From the NCBI GenBank assembly GCA_039583875.1, contig CM077164.1, forward strand, positions 69,905,628-69,969,627: a stretch of DNA of 64,000 nucleotides. The letters are read 5' to 3'. Below, piece by piece: positions 1 to 11,239 of this stretch. Numbering within the stretch: the first letter of the stretch is position 1; every line of letters starts with the position of its first letter. Source of the DNA: Platanthera guangdongensis. Lineage: Eukaryota > Streptophyta > Magnoliopsida > Asparagales > Orchidaceae. Both the position numbers and the translations under genes were made by a program. The notes beneath the pieces were generated by a model. It did no database searches. It saw only the letters and a program-made list of their open reading frames with translations, and was not told where the DNA came from.

Positions 1-1884
1 CCTTGGCAACCAGGCGAGCCTTATAACGATCCACACTGCCATCCGGGAGAAACTTCACCACGAAGACCCAGCGACAACCAACAACATCGGTGCCGAAAGG
101 AGGCGGAACAAGGGTCCAGGTACCCCATTCAGTGAGAGTAGCAATCTCCTCATCCATGGAAACTTTCCAGTGAGGAATAGTAAGGGCCTCCTGGTAGGAA
201 CGGGGGGTGGTAGTTGCCGAGATAGCCAGGGCAAAGGCTCGGCGAGCAGGGGTAAGGCGATCGTAGGAAACAACCGCAGCAAGAGGATGGTGGGTACAAG
301 CCCCAACCCCTTTGCGAAGAGCAATCGGGAGATCCAGGTCAGCAGTTGCCTCAGTATCCGGAGTATCCGTGGTGGAGAGAGCTGGCCCGGGAGTAGAGAG
401 AGATGGCAGCGGAGTGGAGGGAGAAAGCGGAGTAGAGGGTGGAGATGAGGAGGATGGGGAAGGCGGTGGAGTGGGTGGAGAGGGCGGAACCTCAGTGGGA
501 GCAGAGGAAAGGGATGGGTTGGTATGAGAAGGAGGAGCAGGAGGAGGAGAAGAGGAAGCAGGAGAGAAGTAAGAGGCATTGGCAAAGAAGGTGACATCCG
601 CAGAGACAAATTGCTTGCGGGTAACAGGGTCAAAGCAACAATAGCCTTTCTGAGTGGGAGAATAGCCCAGAAAGACACATTTGGTGTCACGGGGTGAGAG
701 TTTATCACGGGTGGCAGCGGGAGAGTGCACAAAAGCGGTGCACCCAAAGATGTGTAGAGGAAGAGGAAAGGGATCCTTGTCCGGATAAAGAATGGAGAAG
801 GGGGTAGCACCGTGGAGAACGGTGGAGGGAAGGCGATTGATGAGATAGCAGGAGAGAAGGACAGCATAGCCCCAATAGGAGCGAGGAACATGCATTTGAT
901 TCATCATAGTGCGAGCGACATCAAGGAGGTGACGGTTTTTGCGTTCCGCCACCCCATTTTGTTGGGAAGTGTAGACACAGCTGGTTTGATGAATAACACC
1001 ATGGTGAGTGCAAAAGGAGGAGAAGTCGTGGCTAAGATACTCCTGAGCATTGTCAGAACGAAGGATTTTAATAGACGTAGCGAACTGAGTTTTAACCATC
1101 GAATAAAAGGAGGTTCAAACAGAGAATAACTTGGAGCGATCTTTAAGAAGATATACCCACGTAGATCGAGAGAAATCATCAATGAAGGTGACAAAATAGG
1201 AACTGCCCCGACCGATGGTGAGGGTAGGAGCGGGACCCCATATGTCAGAGTGAACGAGGTCGAACGGATGGGAGGAGCCCCGACGCTGCGTTGGTGGGAA
1301 GGAGGAGCGGTGATGTTTGCCAAGTTGACATGCATCACAGTTTAGAGGAGGATGATGAGGAGGGAGGTGCGGCAGGAGTTGTCGTAGAATGCAGGGAGGA
1401 GCATGACCAAGGCGAAGATGCCATTGGAGAAGATCTGTAGAGGAGGAGGAGAAGATGGATAGAGCAGAAACGTTGTCAAGGAAGTAGAGGCCACCACTCT
1501 CAGTCCCGGTAGCAATCGTCCGTTGGGAGTCCGATCCTGAAAAGCACAAGAGGTAGGGGTGAATGTGACAGAACACTGTAGTTGCTTGCATAAAGAAGTA
1601 ACTGATAATAAATTGCACGGAAACTGGGCACATAGAGGGTATCAGCCAAGCAGAGAGACGGAGTGACTTGAACCATGCCCGTCCCATGGACCGGGAGGGA
1701 GATCCATCAGCGACAATGACTGGGGCAACTGAGCCTTTGTGTCAAGAAGAGAGAAAAATTGAGGGTTGCCTGTCATATGACTTGTTGCACCAGAGTCGAT
1801 GAGCCATCGTCCGCGAGTCACAACATGAGCACTACCAGAAGAGGTGACCACGGAGGCTGACGGGCTGGAGGAGAGGAAAGCCAT
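1..1884 (-). pseudogene. copia-1 pol fragment: protease, integrase, start of RT
   Basis: Protease is recognised by the active-site motif DSGATSHM near 1790. After at least one frameshift (about 1640-1690) comes the pre-integrase HHCC region, with LRLGHAPP and CDACQLGKH near 1420-1320. The integrase core follows with HSDIWGP (first Asp, near 1240), a second Asp near 1040 (RSDNAQEY) and [10 protein letters not shown] near 960 (catalytic Glu). One in-frame TGA interrupts the core near 1123. A serine/proline-rich linker (about 620-370) leads into the RT start (CRWVFVVKFLPDGSVDRYKA near 80-20). The order PR-INT-RT is diagnostic of Ty1/copia. The frameshift and stop make it a pseudogene. The 278-codon open frame at 55-891 is an out-of-frame shadow of the same segment. 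Confidence 0.85.
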
Positions 1885-2730
1885 GGAAGCAAGAGAGTAG
1901 CAAACCGCTACAGAAGAAACAAGCCGCGAGAAGAGAATAGAGCACCAAGCCGGGCGACCAGAAAATAGGTCGGGCGGCTAGAAAGGCCGCTTCCAAGAAG
2001 CCGAGCAAAGCAGAGGGAAAGAAGTCGCACGACCTGAAAAAGTCGGGCGAACAGAGGAGAAACAAGTCGCGCGGCCAAAGATGAGGCCGAGGCGACTAGC
2101 AAGCAGGAGCGGGTAGAAGGCAACAAGAAGAAAGCGGCGAAAAAACAGGCACAGGTCCAGCGGGGAAGAGGTCGCGCGACTGAGAAGACCGAGCGAACAG
2201 AAGAGAAGAGAAGAGCAGGTGACCGCGACCAAGATGCGGGTAAAGAAAGTAATAACTCGCACGGTCAGGCAGAACACAGCAGCTGCGAGAAGGCGGTCAA
2301 AGGCACAGCGGGGAAGAGGTCGCGCGGACTAAAAAGGCCGAGCGAACAGAAGAGAGGAGAAGAGCTGGTGACCGCGACCAAGATGCGGGTGAGAAAGGGA
2401 CAACCCGCACGGTCAGGCAGATCACAGCAGCAAGCCGCGAGTGGATAGACAACACACGCGATAGGGACAGACCGTAACGACTAGGAAGTCGGAGCGGGAG
2501 GAAAGAGCAAGGAGCGCGGCGACAAGGAAACAGGTTGCCGCGACAAAGATCAGTAGGAGAAGAGAAGAAGAAGCAAGCCGCGCGAACAGGGCAGCGGACA
2601 GAAACAAGCCGCGCGGATAGAAACAAGCCGCGCGGACAGAGAGAAGCCAAGTCGCGAAGCAAGTCGCAGAATGCTGAAAACAAGCCGCGAACAACAGAGG
2701 GCGCACAGAATCAGGAGGAAATGACCGTGT
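1885..2730 (-). repeat. copia-1 leader without gag; 147-bp tandem duplication
   Basis: A copia element of this kind would carry a gag of 250 or more codons with a CCHC knuckle here. I find none on any frame. The DNA is purine-rich on the plus strand and built from short related words (GTCGCGCG, AAGCCGCGCGG, GAGCGAACAGA). Two adjacent units, about 2158-2304 and 2305-2445, are clear copies of each other, sharing GCGGGGAAGAGGTCGCGCG and GGTGACCGCGACCAAGATGC. The short open frames on both strands look like by-products of this composition. Confidence 0.6.
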
Positions 2731-2743
2731 GTCTCTGATACCA
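2731..2743 (-). other. copia-1 primer binding site (initiator Met tRNA)
   Basis: On the minus strand TGGTATCAGAGAC follows directly after the LTR end CTACA. TGGTATCAGAG is the usual plant site for initiator tRNA-Met. Confidence 0.85.
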
Positions 2744-3121
2744 TGTAGAAAGTAGAGAAAAAGAAGCGAAAAGTAGAGAACAAGCGAATAAACTTTGAAT
2801 AATTGAAATTTTATTATCCAAAAAGGTATCTATTACAAAGTATGCCCTCCTTTATATAGAATGGAGGAGAGATGAGAGAATACAAATAAGAGATGTGGGA
2901 CTATAATTTACAGGACAAGCGGACTATACAAAACAAACCGCACAAGCCGCGCGGTTAGACAGCAGGGCTAACCGCACGGCTACCACCAGAGAGGAAGAGA
3001 GACTGCCAGGGAAGACCGCCAGACCGCCCGGTATCCAAGCCGACTGAGACAAACCGCCAGACCATGCGGTCTTCAACCCGCCAAGACAAACTGCCAGACC
3101 GCCCGGTCACCAACATCAACA
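2744..3121 (-). repeat. copia-1 5' LTR (378 bp)
   Basis: On the minus strand it starts TGTTGATG (3121) and ends TTCTACA (2744), next to the primer site. A TATA box, TCTATATAAAG, lies near 2860-2850. The upstream part (about 2930-3121) repeats GCGGT and CCGCCCGGT words. The partner LTR is outside the window, so the ends rest on TG..CA and the primer site only. Confidence 0.8.
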
Positions 3122-3128
3122 GTCGCCA

Positions 3129-3575
3129 TTGAGCGACTTATCCGCGACGGCTTTACAAAGGGTGGAGTGGATGGCATCCCTTTCTTGGAGCTCTTCCCTG
3201 AGTGGCAACACAGGTCGTGGCGTAGAGCGGGCTAAAAAGGGCAAGGACATCATTGAGGAAGAAGGCGAGGAAGTAGAAAGGAAGAATAAGAAGAAGAATA
3301 AGAAGAAAGAAGTAGAAGAAGGCAAAGGTGCAAGGTGCCGGTGGAGACGGCGGATGGAACCGGCTCAAGCCTGGTGGTTAGAGTTGAAGATCAGTCCGCC
3401 GAGTCAAGCACCTCTGCATCCTCCACCTGCAGCCAGGATCTCGTGTAGCGAGTACGCCTCAAGCACAGGATCGATAGTAAGCGGAAGCGGCTCGGGGGCT
3501 ACTCTCCAGAAGTCGACATTGTTGGGGCTGAAAGCCCTGCACCTCCTCAGAAAAGAAACAAAATACTACAGATGA
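3129..3575 (+). CDS. possible antisense ORF in Tat 3' region (unknown)
   Basis: An open frame of 148 codons runs against the Tat element, just inside the copia-1 junction. It is Lys/Glu-rich in the middle (about residues 35-70) and has no domain I know. Another plus frame across 3330-3430 is acidic and Ser-rich, so a frameshifted gene is possible. Tat-group elements are known to carry extra ORFs between pol and the 3' LTR, sometimes antisense (maize Grande is an example). The start may have been removed by copia-1. It could also be chance. Confidence 0.3.
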   Translation: MSDLSATALQRVEWMASLSWSSSLSGNTGRGVERAKKGKDIIEEEGEEVERKNKKKNKKKEVEEGKGARCRWRRRMEPAQAWWLELKISPPSQAPLHPPPAARISCSEYASSTGSIVSGSGSGATLQKSTLLGLKALHLLRKETKYYR

Positions 3576-4084
3576 TGTATTTTTATCTTTTTTTGATTTT
3601 GTAAATGTGGCGGACTCAAGACTGTAGTCCACCGAATAGATAGATGTATAACTTTTTGATGAAATAGAAAGGATATTTTTGCATGTGTGCTTCTTGCAAT
3701 GTACTTTTTCCACGCTCACCGCACCGACACTTAGCAATCCGCACGACACGCTGATAAATCTGAGCTTTTTAACTTGCCGATTAGAGACAATTATTGTCCG
3801 TCATTGGAATGAGAAGAAATTGTCAGGCAGACTATGTTGAGTTCCAATTGTAGTCCGCACGATACTAAGATCATTTATAACGAGCCTTGCTGATTAGAGA
3901 ATTCAACTTATCAATCCAGTCAATGTTCGCCTTAAAAAATGAGGATGAGAATAGCCAGCTGATAACAATGTCAGGTGGACTTCATTGAGTTCTAGTAGCA
4001 GTCTGCAATTCTCTTTATTAACTTAACAAATGATAATATATGAAAACCATTCGGTGGACTTAGCTGATATAATTTCGCAGTTCG
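3576..4084. other. Tat 3' region, degenerate, no gene
   Basis: AT-rich with no credible reading frame. Recurring phrases (TTAGAGA.., TTGAGTTC.A.T.GTAGTC.GCA, TTATTAAC.T) near 3780-3890 and 3890-4020 suggest two diverged units of a tandem repeat related to the clearer array that follows. Confidence 0.4.
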
Positions 4085-4890
4085 TATATATGCCAACAGA
4101 AATAACCTATAGCTTGCGGTCTCAAGGAAGCCGTCGGACTGAGTGGATACAGAAACCCGGTCCGCCAAAGATAGAAATGACCTATAGCTTGCGACCAGGT
4201 GGGCATGTGCGCATTGCATTGCTTTCCTCACCAGGTCACAATCTATAAAATCAACCCAAGGAAACTGGCGAACTGCGCGGATAGATAAAGTCAGTCCGCA
4301 GCAAACAGAAGAAATGATCTACAGCTTGCGACCAGGTGGACAGGTGCCATGGCATTGCTTTCCTCACCAGGCCGCAGGCAATATCAACCCAAATAAAACT
4401 GGCGGACTGTGCGGATAAAGAAAACCAGTCCGCCCAAGATAGAAATGACCTACAGCTTGCGACCCAGTGGGCAGGTGCACATGGCATTGCTTTCCTCACC
4501 AGGCCACAGGCTATATGATCAACCCAAATAAAACCGGCGGACTGTGCGGATAGAGAACACCAGTCCGCACTAAACAGAAGAAATGACATATAGCTTGCGA
4601 CCAGGTGGCAGGTGCGCATGGCATTGCTTTCCTCACCAGGCCGCAGGCTATATGATCAACCCAAAGAAGCTGGCGGACTGCGCGAATAGATAAAACCAGT
4701 CCGCACCTGGAAGATTCCCTGCGAAGAACAAGATACTTGGCGGAACGGTTCCCTGCTCTCTTGCCTGGAGTACAGTCTAAGCTGTGGGTCTCCTGCAGGC
4801 ACTACTTGAGGGTACCATGGAGTGTTCGAGGGTAATAAGCTAAGATGATCGGTGGGCAGGTGCGCATGGCATTGCTTTACTCGCCAGATC
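4085..4890. repeat. tandem repeat array, 131-138 bp unit, Tat 3' region
   Basis: Units begin at GAAATGA 4173, 4311, 4442 and 4580 (spacing 138, 131, 138). Each holds TAGCTTGCGACC, then GCATTGCTTTCCTCACCAGG, then GGCGGACTG..GCGGATA and CAGTCCGC. A diverged unit precedes (near 4098) and a partial unit follows near 4845 with GTGCGCATGGCATTGCTTTAC. GCGGACTG and CAGTCCGC are partly complementary and are the same words that recur in the Tat LTRs, which ties the array to this element. Confidence 0.85.
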
Positions 4891-5342
4891 ATCAAAGTTG
4901 TAACGATATCCCAAATGCGGCACGGTAGAGCTCTACACCCACCCTGCCCTCCGTAACGCAGAGGTGGGGTAAGGTACTAGCCGGGATCCGAAGTTCAGAA
5001 TCCTACCGCACTAGAGCCTGCAAGCTCCCACTACATGGTGCGAAATCTCCTCGCAACACGTGGTCTTCGTGGTGTTACGCTAATGACAACAGCTCTAGGG
5101 AAGGTCTTGCTGAACTCGGCGATGTCTTCTGGTATCAGGGAACCGTTATAGGTCTTTGGGGGAGAGAGAAAGCACTAGAAAAAAGTGTCAGTATGGATCC
5201 TTTGATTAATAAAATGTATTTGCAAACATAAGAAAGAAAAGAGAGTTCAAGCGTAGAACCGTTTTTGAAATCTTTCTTAGCTTTCATCTGTTATGATTAC
5301 ATAGACAAAACACTTGAAGAAGTGTTAGCAAGCAGTTTCTAT
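4891..5342. other. Tat 3' region between pol and tandem array, no gene
   Basis: No reading frame or known domain on either strand. Only an AT-rich stretch near 5200-5290 stands out. Confidence 0.5.
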
Positions 5343-7340
5343 TCATAATAACTCTTGAAGAGGATACACAAAGTAGAAAAAAGGAGGTTCAAGAATAGAA
5401 AACCATTTGAGATCATCCTCGCTCCATGTGTGTGGTATATCCTCTCCTTTGTATGTCTGCAAGCGGTAAGCGCCGCTCTTTAAAGCTTCTTTGATAACAA
5501 AAGGGCCGGCCCAATTTGGATTAAGCTTTCTAATTGAACCAGCTCTTGCAGCAGCATCAATCTTCTTTAGAACTAGATCTCCCACTTGGAAGTTTTTGAT
5601 CCTCACTTTCTAATCAAGTAGCAGGCCATCCTTCTTTTGGACCTCCTCCTGCGCCTTATGGCTGCTTGATCTCTGATGGCCTCGATGTGTTTTCCAAGCT
5701 GAACCTCATCTATTCATTATTCAACTCAAGCCAGTCCTCAACGCCTTCTCTTGCAAGCAGAACTCTGGGTGACGGGACTTCAAACTCAACTGGAATAAGT
5801 GCCTCTGAGCCATGAGAAAGTTTGAATGGTTCTCCCCAGTTGTGGATGATGGGCGTTGTCCTAAGGGACCAGAGGACTGATGGAAGCTGATCAGCCCAGC
5901 TGCCCTTGAGATTCTGCACTTTTGTTTTGAGCAAATTGAGGATCTGCTTGTTGGCTGCTTCTCTTGGCCATTGCTTCTGGGATGATGAACTGATGCAAAC
6001 CGCACTCTGTTCCGATCTGCCTGCAAAAATCTATCATCTCTGAGTTGTTGAATTGTGGCCCATTATCAGTGATTATTGTCAAAGGTATCTCATGGCCGAC
6101 AGACAATCTCCCCCCAAATGAAGTTTTTGACGACCTGAGTAGTTGTCTTAGCCAATGCCTTGGCTTCGATCCACTTGCTGAAGTAGTCGATCATTACGAT
6201 GATGAAACGCCACTGACTGCTTGCCATGGGAAAGGGACCAATGAGATCCATTCCCCAAACTGCAAAGGGCCAAGGGGTTGCAATCGATCTGAGGGACTGA
6301 GCTGCTTGGAGTTGAAGTGGAGCAAACTTCTGGCATTGAACACACTTTCTTGCATAGACCTCGGAGTCTCTCTTCATGTGGGCCAGAAATACCCTGCCGC
6401 AGGATCCGTCTTTCAGAGAGTTCTTGCTCCGAGTGGCTTCCACACTCTCTTGAATGAACCTCTTGCAAAACAGTGAGAGCTTCTCCCTTCTGAAACACAT
6501 CGGGCCATGGTAGAGAGGAAAGTTTTTCTGTAAAGGACTCCCGCCACTAGGAAGTAGTGAGCTGCTTTTATTCTGAACTTTTTCTTATCTTTAACTGAAT
6601 GATGATAATCTCTCGTTGACAGATAGAGGATGAATGGGTCCATCCAAGAGGTACGTTGGTCCACTTGCATCAAATCTCCTTCCACCACTGCCGGGCGGAA
6701 GAGCTCGGAAGTTGTTCCTCCTGAAAGGCATCCCATACTTGGAAAGAAATCTTGCCTCCTCATTTTCTATTCTGGGATGTGCTCGATGGTAAAGCTCTTG
6801 AACCTGCCGACTTCTATCTTCACAAGGGCTAGATATTTCTTCAAGATCGGCTCTCTTATTTCGAAGTTACCGAGGACTTGTGACGCCATTACCAGAGAAT
6901 CAGTTTTGATATGAATATGATCGATTCTGAGTTCTCTTGCAAGCCTCAAGCCGGCTAGCAGAGCTTCATACTCGGCCTGATTATTGGTTACTGGAAAGTA
7001 AAATTTGATGGCCTGCTCCAATTTGACGCCGTTTGGATTTATGAGAACCACTCCTGCTCCAGAAGAACTTCTGCCTGAGGCACCATCAACGTAGATGGTA
7101 CAAGCCAAAGGTGACCTTTCTGGCTCGATCAGAACTGGACTCTGGCATGTCAATTAGAAAATCTGCTAGGACCTGAGCTTTAATGGCTGTCTTGGGCACA
7201 TAAGAGATTTCAAATTCACTCAACTCTATTGCCCACTTAGCTAGTCTGCCGGAATGTTCTGGCTTTTCAACACACCCTTCAAAGGCTGATCGGTGACGAC
7301 TTGAATTGAATATGCTTGGAAGTACGGACGAAGCCTGCGA
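5343..7340 (-). pseudogene. Tat pol 3' part: RNase H end, second RNase H, integrase
   Basis: Minus-strand order: the end of the gypsy RNase H and connection (7340-7140, with WAIELSEFEISYVPK), an archaeal-type RNase H (7153-6767, with YVDGASG, NNQAEYEALLAGL and KTDS giving the D, E, D residues), then the integrase zinc-binding segment (CVQCQKFAP near 6350). The integrase core has GMDLIGPFP near 6260 (Asp), TDNGPQFN near 6070 (Asp) and HHPRSNGQ near 5985 just before the expected Glu. A C-terminal domain (VGDLVLKK, NWAGPFVI, TWSEDDLK) ends at 5343. Several frameshifts between 6500 and 5600 break the frame. The first RNase H was cut by Athila, and its N-terminal half continues at 16223-16310. Confidence 0.85.
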
Positions 7341-7345
7341 GCTGA
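7341..7345. repeat. target site duplication GCTGA, left of Athila
   Basis: GCTGA directly before the left LTR (TGGTGGGCC) matches GCTGA at 16218-16222 after the right LTR (AGTCATCA). Removing 7346-16222 rejoins the Tat RNase H frame. Confidence 0.9.
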
Positions 7346-9226
7346 TGGTGGGCCAAAACCCGAACAGGCAAGCGTACCTGTCGAATTGTAGTACCAAGGT
7401 CGTATTTAAACACGGGTTTTGTCAAGTACTTCTACTCGCGCTCTAACTATTATCCTGCCGGAAAAACTAATGGGATTTGAGAATTTTAAAATTCAAACTG
7501 AAACGAAATCTGAAACGGAACTATGGATTAAAAGATAGCACTTGATCGATGATTCACCATGAAAAGAGATAGGAGAAATGAAAATAATATTTTATAATTG
7601 CGACTTCACTCGACCGTGACGGATCCGACAATAAGACAAAATCTCGCTAGAGCATTAAGTCTCCCTAACTTATAGACGCTTTTGATCGAAATCTCTTTAC
7701 AAATCAAGGGGCCTAAAGTTGCATTATCGAGATGATCCGCACTATTGGATTTGACTCCAATCCGGAGGATTTACGTCTTCCTATCTCTAGGGTTTGCGTT
7801 CAACTCCTTCCCTCTTTTGAGTGATCTTTCAAATCAATAAGTCTCTCGACTATTATGAAAATGAGATCAAAGCCTACTACCGTATACCGAAATACGGAGT
7901 CGGCTCGAAATAAATCAAAAGGGATCGAGCGAAAGTTAGCAAAATAATTTCGAGTAAAAATAATTCCTATCTCAAATCATGGATCCTCATGATCAAATGC
8001 TAAAAGACGATTAGCTACGCATAGTTGAGAAAGAAAGCACGGAAAGATAAAAGAAATTCATCTTCATTGATATGTAAAAATGGAGAAGTACAAAATAATA
8101 AAGGGACAAGATTAGGCTAAACGAAGAAAGATTATACTATTAAAAGCAAAGGTTACACTAATAAGAAGACTTAACAACATGTAAGCAACATAAAAGAAGA
8201 CTCTCTCTTGAACTAGTACTTCACTTGCTCTCCAAATCCAACTCTCCAAAGCATGAGACCATGTGCCCTTTTATAGATTAGGAGGGAAGATTCTAGAATG
8301 GAAGAAGAAGAGGGGGCAAGGGGGGGGCCGGCCATGTAGGGTGGAGAAGGTGCATGCATGCATTGAATGAGGTGGAGAGAATTCATGCATGATATTAAAT
8401 GAGGAAGAGGGAGAATAATACATTCATGCATATAAATTTAAAGAAATGAAATACATAAAAGAGGGGGGATGGATGGTAATAAAGAGTGGAGAAAAAAATA
8501 AAAAGGAGGAGAGAGGAGGGAACATGCATGAATGTGGCTTATGGAAATGAAATAAAATAAAGGAGAGAGGGGGGATGGGTGGTAATCAATGAAGGGGGGG
8601 AAATTAGGGGGCCGGCATGCACTTATGAGAGAATCATGCAAGGTGGCATGCCATGAACTTGAATAAATTCATGCATGGGCTTGGGTAGAGGCTAGGTGGG
8701 CTGCTTGGTGGCTCGGGTAGGGGCTGTTTTTGGCTGCATAGGGGGGGCTCGGGTTGGCTAGGAGAGCTGCTTGGGCTGCACCATATGGGCCGGGCTGCAC
8801 CATGCTTGAAGTGGGCTGCTTGGGGGGCTCGGTTTGAGTTTTGAGGGCTGCATGGGGGCTCGGGTTTGAGCTTGAAGAGGGCTGCACTTTGTGGGCTGCA
8901 TCATCTAGCAAGTACCTACAAGAAAATAACACATAATAACATTAGTTATATAAGAAATCATAACACACTAAGCAACATAATATTAGTTTAATAAATAACA
9001 TAAAACATAAAACATATAATAAAACTATAGATTTTTTATATCAAAACATACAAAATAAAATTTCAACATAATGAGCAAATAAAGCTATAATAAAACTAGG
9101 AATTATAATATCCTAACACAACAAGACTTTAAACAAGATATGCATGAAATAAATAATGAATACATACAATTAAACTAGGAATTTGCATACTAAACTATCC
9201 CAAACATGATGACTAAACAGTCATCA
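7346..9226 (-). repeat. Athila 3' LTR (1881 bp)
   Basis: On the minus strand it starts TGATGACT (9226) and ends GGCCCACCA (7346). It is preceded on the minus strand by a purine tract, GCATGGGGGAAT (9227-9238). It matches 14332-16217 over its whole length, with mostly one-base length differences. It contains G-rich runs and repeated GGGCTGC words at 8690-8900 and an AT-rich end at 8930-9226. Short open frames inside are not genes. Confidence 0.92.
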
Positions 9227-9238
9227 ATTCCCCCATGC
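9227..9238 (-). other. Athila polypurine tract
   Basis: On the minus strand AGCATGGGGGAAT abuts the 3' LTR start TGATGACT, the expected place and composition for plus-strand priming. Near copies occur at 10784-10797 and 10933-10943. Confidence 0.75.
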
Positions 9239-11239
9239 TAGAGTATTTGCTTGCCCTCAAGCAAATAAAACTTAAAGAACTAGGAAACAAAGAATTTTTA
9301 GGTTGCATAATTAAGAAAATCAAAACATGAAAAATTAAACTATCCTAATTCCTATGTTAAACAACTAGTGGGGTGAGAAGTGCACAATATAAAACTTGAA
9401 AGTGGAGACCTAAAAATATCATTAGAGCATAAGAAAAGTCTACACCTTTCTAAATCTTAAAAACAAGGCATCCAAAATAAATGAAAATAAGGACACAAAA
9501 AGTAGAGGTTCTAAATAAACGGCGCATTAACAAACTACTAGGTTGCTAGATAAACATTAACCCTAAGACACTCCAAGATAACCTCCAAAGAAATCCATCA
9601 ATGATGGTGGCCATAGGCTTGTACGTTCACACTTTCTCCACTACGCGAAATTAAGTTCTAAGATCATTAGGACTTCTACTAGGCATTAAAACTTGGCTTA
9701 GGTAAATGATTAGGAAGTGGAATCAAAGATAAACATGAGGGTTTTAGGCACTAAACCAAGGTGAGCTCAAAAATAAATAAAGCATAATGAAAAAATGAGA
9801 AATGACAAGTATATCATTTTTTCCAACATGAAACTACAAAACAAGGCCATGGCATTTTTTTTTTTCTTTATAAACTTGGCCAAACATAAACTTTTTGCAT
9901 TCATTTTTGATTTTTTTGATTTTTTTTTTTTTTTTGATTTGTTTTTGTAATGATATATTTTTTTTTCTTTCTCAAATTTTTTTTCCTTTTGAATAACATT
10001 TGAATAGAAGGCTCCAAAAATGAGCTTGAGAATTCCCATCATTTCAAAAATAATATCCTTCCCACAAAAATAATTTTTAAGCTCAAATTTATAGTGCAAA
10101 AATAGGAAAGATATTTGGCTTTGGGTGAACATAATGAAATGAAAGGTGGAGCTAAAAACAAAGAAAAAAAGGAAAAGGCCCAAATTGTTTTGCAAGGGTT
10201 TTGTTTTTTGTGGGCATGAAAAGCTCAAACTATTCAAATGGTGGCCTAAATCATTTCTAAAGAACGTAAAAAAAACGGCGCAAATGCTTCGAGAGTAGCT
10301 TGGTACAAGTTCTAGACACCAAGAAAGACTACCTCGCAAATGAAAAAGAGTTAATGATACCTAGCAACCATTCGTAAGCAACTAACCGGATAAAAAGATA
10401 TAACTACAAATTGCTACTTATAACGTAAAAACGGATGCCTATATTTAAGAAAAAGAAACTAGTAGAACTAAACTATGTTAAACTGATAAATTTAGAAAAC
10501 CTATTCAAAGAAATCTAAATAGAACTAAGGAACCGCACGGGCCTACACATCACTAGAAGAAACATAAAAATAAAGATAGAAAATAATTTTAGGTTTGTTT
10601 TTCAATAGATTTTAGCATAATTTTTTTTGATTTTTGTTTTTTTTCTAATTTTTTGGGTTTTAAATTTATAATTTTTGGATTTTAGAAAACATAAAATACT
10701 ATACTAATATAAAGCATAATTTTGTTTTTTTGTTTTTTTTTTTTTGAACGAAGAAGACAAAAAGGGAAAGACAAAAGAACTAGACCCCCCCATGCTTAAA
10801 TCCTTCATTGCCCTCATGAAGAAAACATAAAGAAAAAGAGAAGGGGACTGAGAAGAAGAAAAAAAAAAATGCAGGAAAAATAATAAAAAAGAACAGGACT
10901 TCCCCGGTTCGTGAGATGAAGGCAGATGTCGCTCCCCCATGCTTGCTTTTTAGAGTACTTGATCGTCAGCAGGTATGACTTGATCCAGCTGATATCAGCA
11001 ACGGCGGAGCGGCGACCACGAACATGGACTTGATTGGCCTCCGGTAGGAAGAGCAATAAAAGCAAAAACATAGATAAGAGTCCATGGGCAGATGCCCGAT
11101 ATTTTTTTTTTTATTACAATCATCCAAATAAAAGAGTCACAGAATAATAATAATAAGTCCAAAACGAAAATGTCCATCAGAAAATAAGAGAACTAAGAAT
11201 CAAAAAGAAGATTCTCCTTGGCAGGAGTCATAGAATCAT
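9239..11239 (-). other. Athila 3' region, AT-rich, no envelope-like gene found
   Basis: Some Athila elements carry an envelope-like ORF here. I see no membrane protein or known domain. A 190-codon minus frame (9767-10339) is made largely of Lys and Phe runs read from A/T homopolymers (long T runs at 9858, 9917, 10730, 11100), so it is not convincing. A CCCCCATGCTT..TTGCCCTCA phrase appears near 9230, 10785 and, partly, 10935, which suggests old duplications of the end region. Confidence 0.6.

Larger units (their letters stand above)
1..3121 (-). mobile_element. Ty1/copia element copia-1, 5' part, cut by window edge
   Basis: Read on the minus strand the order is LTR (2744-3121), initiator-Met primer site (2731-2743), a leader with no gag, protease (about 1884-1740), integrase (about 1560-560) and the start of reverse transcriptase at base 1. 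The rest of RT, RNase H and the 3' LTR lie left of the window. The sequence right of the LTR (3122 on) is unrelated, so the LTR edge is an insertion junction, apparently in the 3' region of the Tat element. The missing gag, one in-frame stop and frameshifts mean this copy is not autonomous. Confidence 0.85.

Noticed and set aside
55..891. 278-codon Pro/Leu-rich frame on the minus strand
   Set aside because: It is out of frame with copia integrase-RT on the same strand; the true frame gives recognisable copia motifs, this one gives none.
1832..2783. Several overlapping minus-strand frames rich in Leu, Phe, Ser and Arg
   Set aside because: They arise from the purine-rich repeat composition of the copia-1 leader; no gag or membrane domain is visible.
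4085..4890. CRISPR-like array, because of regular spacing
   Set aside because: Whole units repeat without unique spacers, and the setting is a plant retrotransposon 3' region.
8213..8932. Short Pro/Ser/His-rich minus frames, also repeated at 15206-15921
   Set aside because: They lie inside the Athila LTR, differ between the two LTR copies by indels, and show no domain.
9767..10339. 190-codon minus frame as a possible Athila envelope-like protein
   Set aside because: Mostly translated A/T homopolymers giving Lys and Phe runs; no signal peptide or stable membrane pattern, and starts before any clear gene signal.
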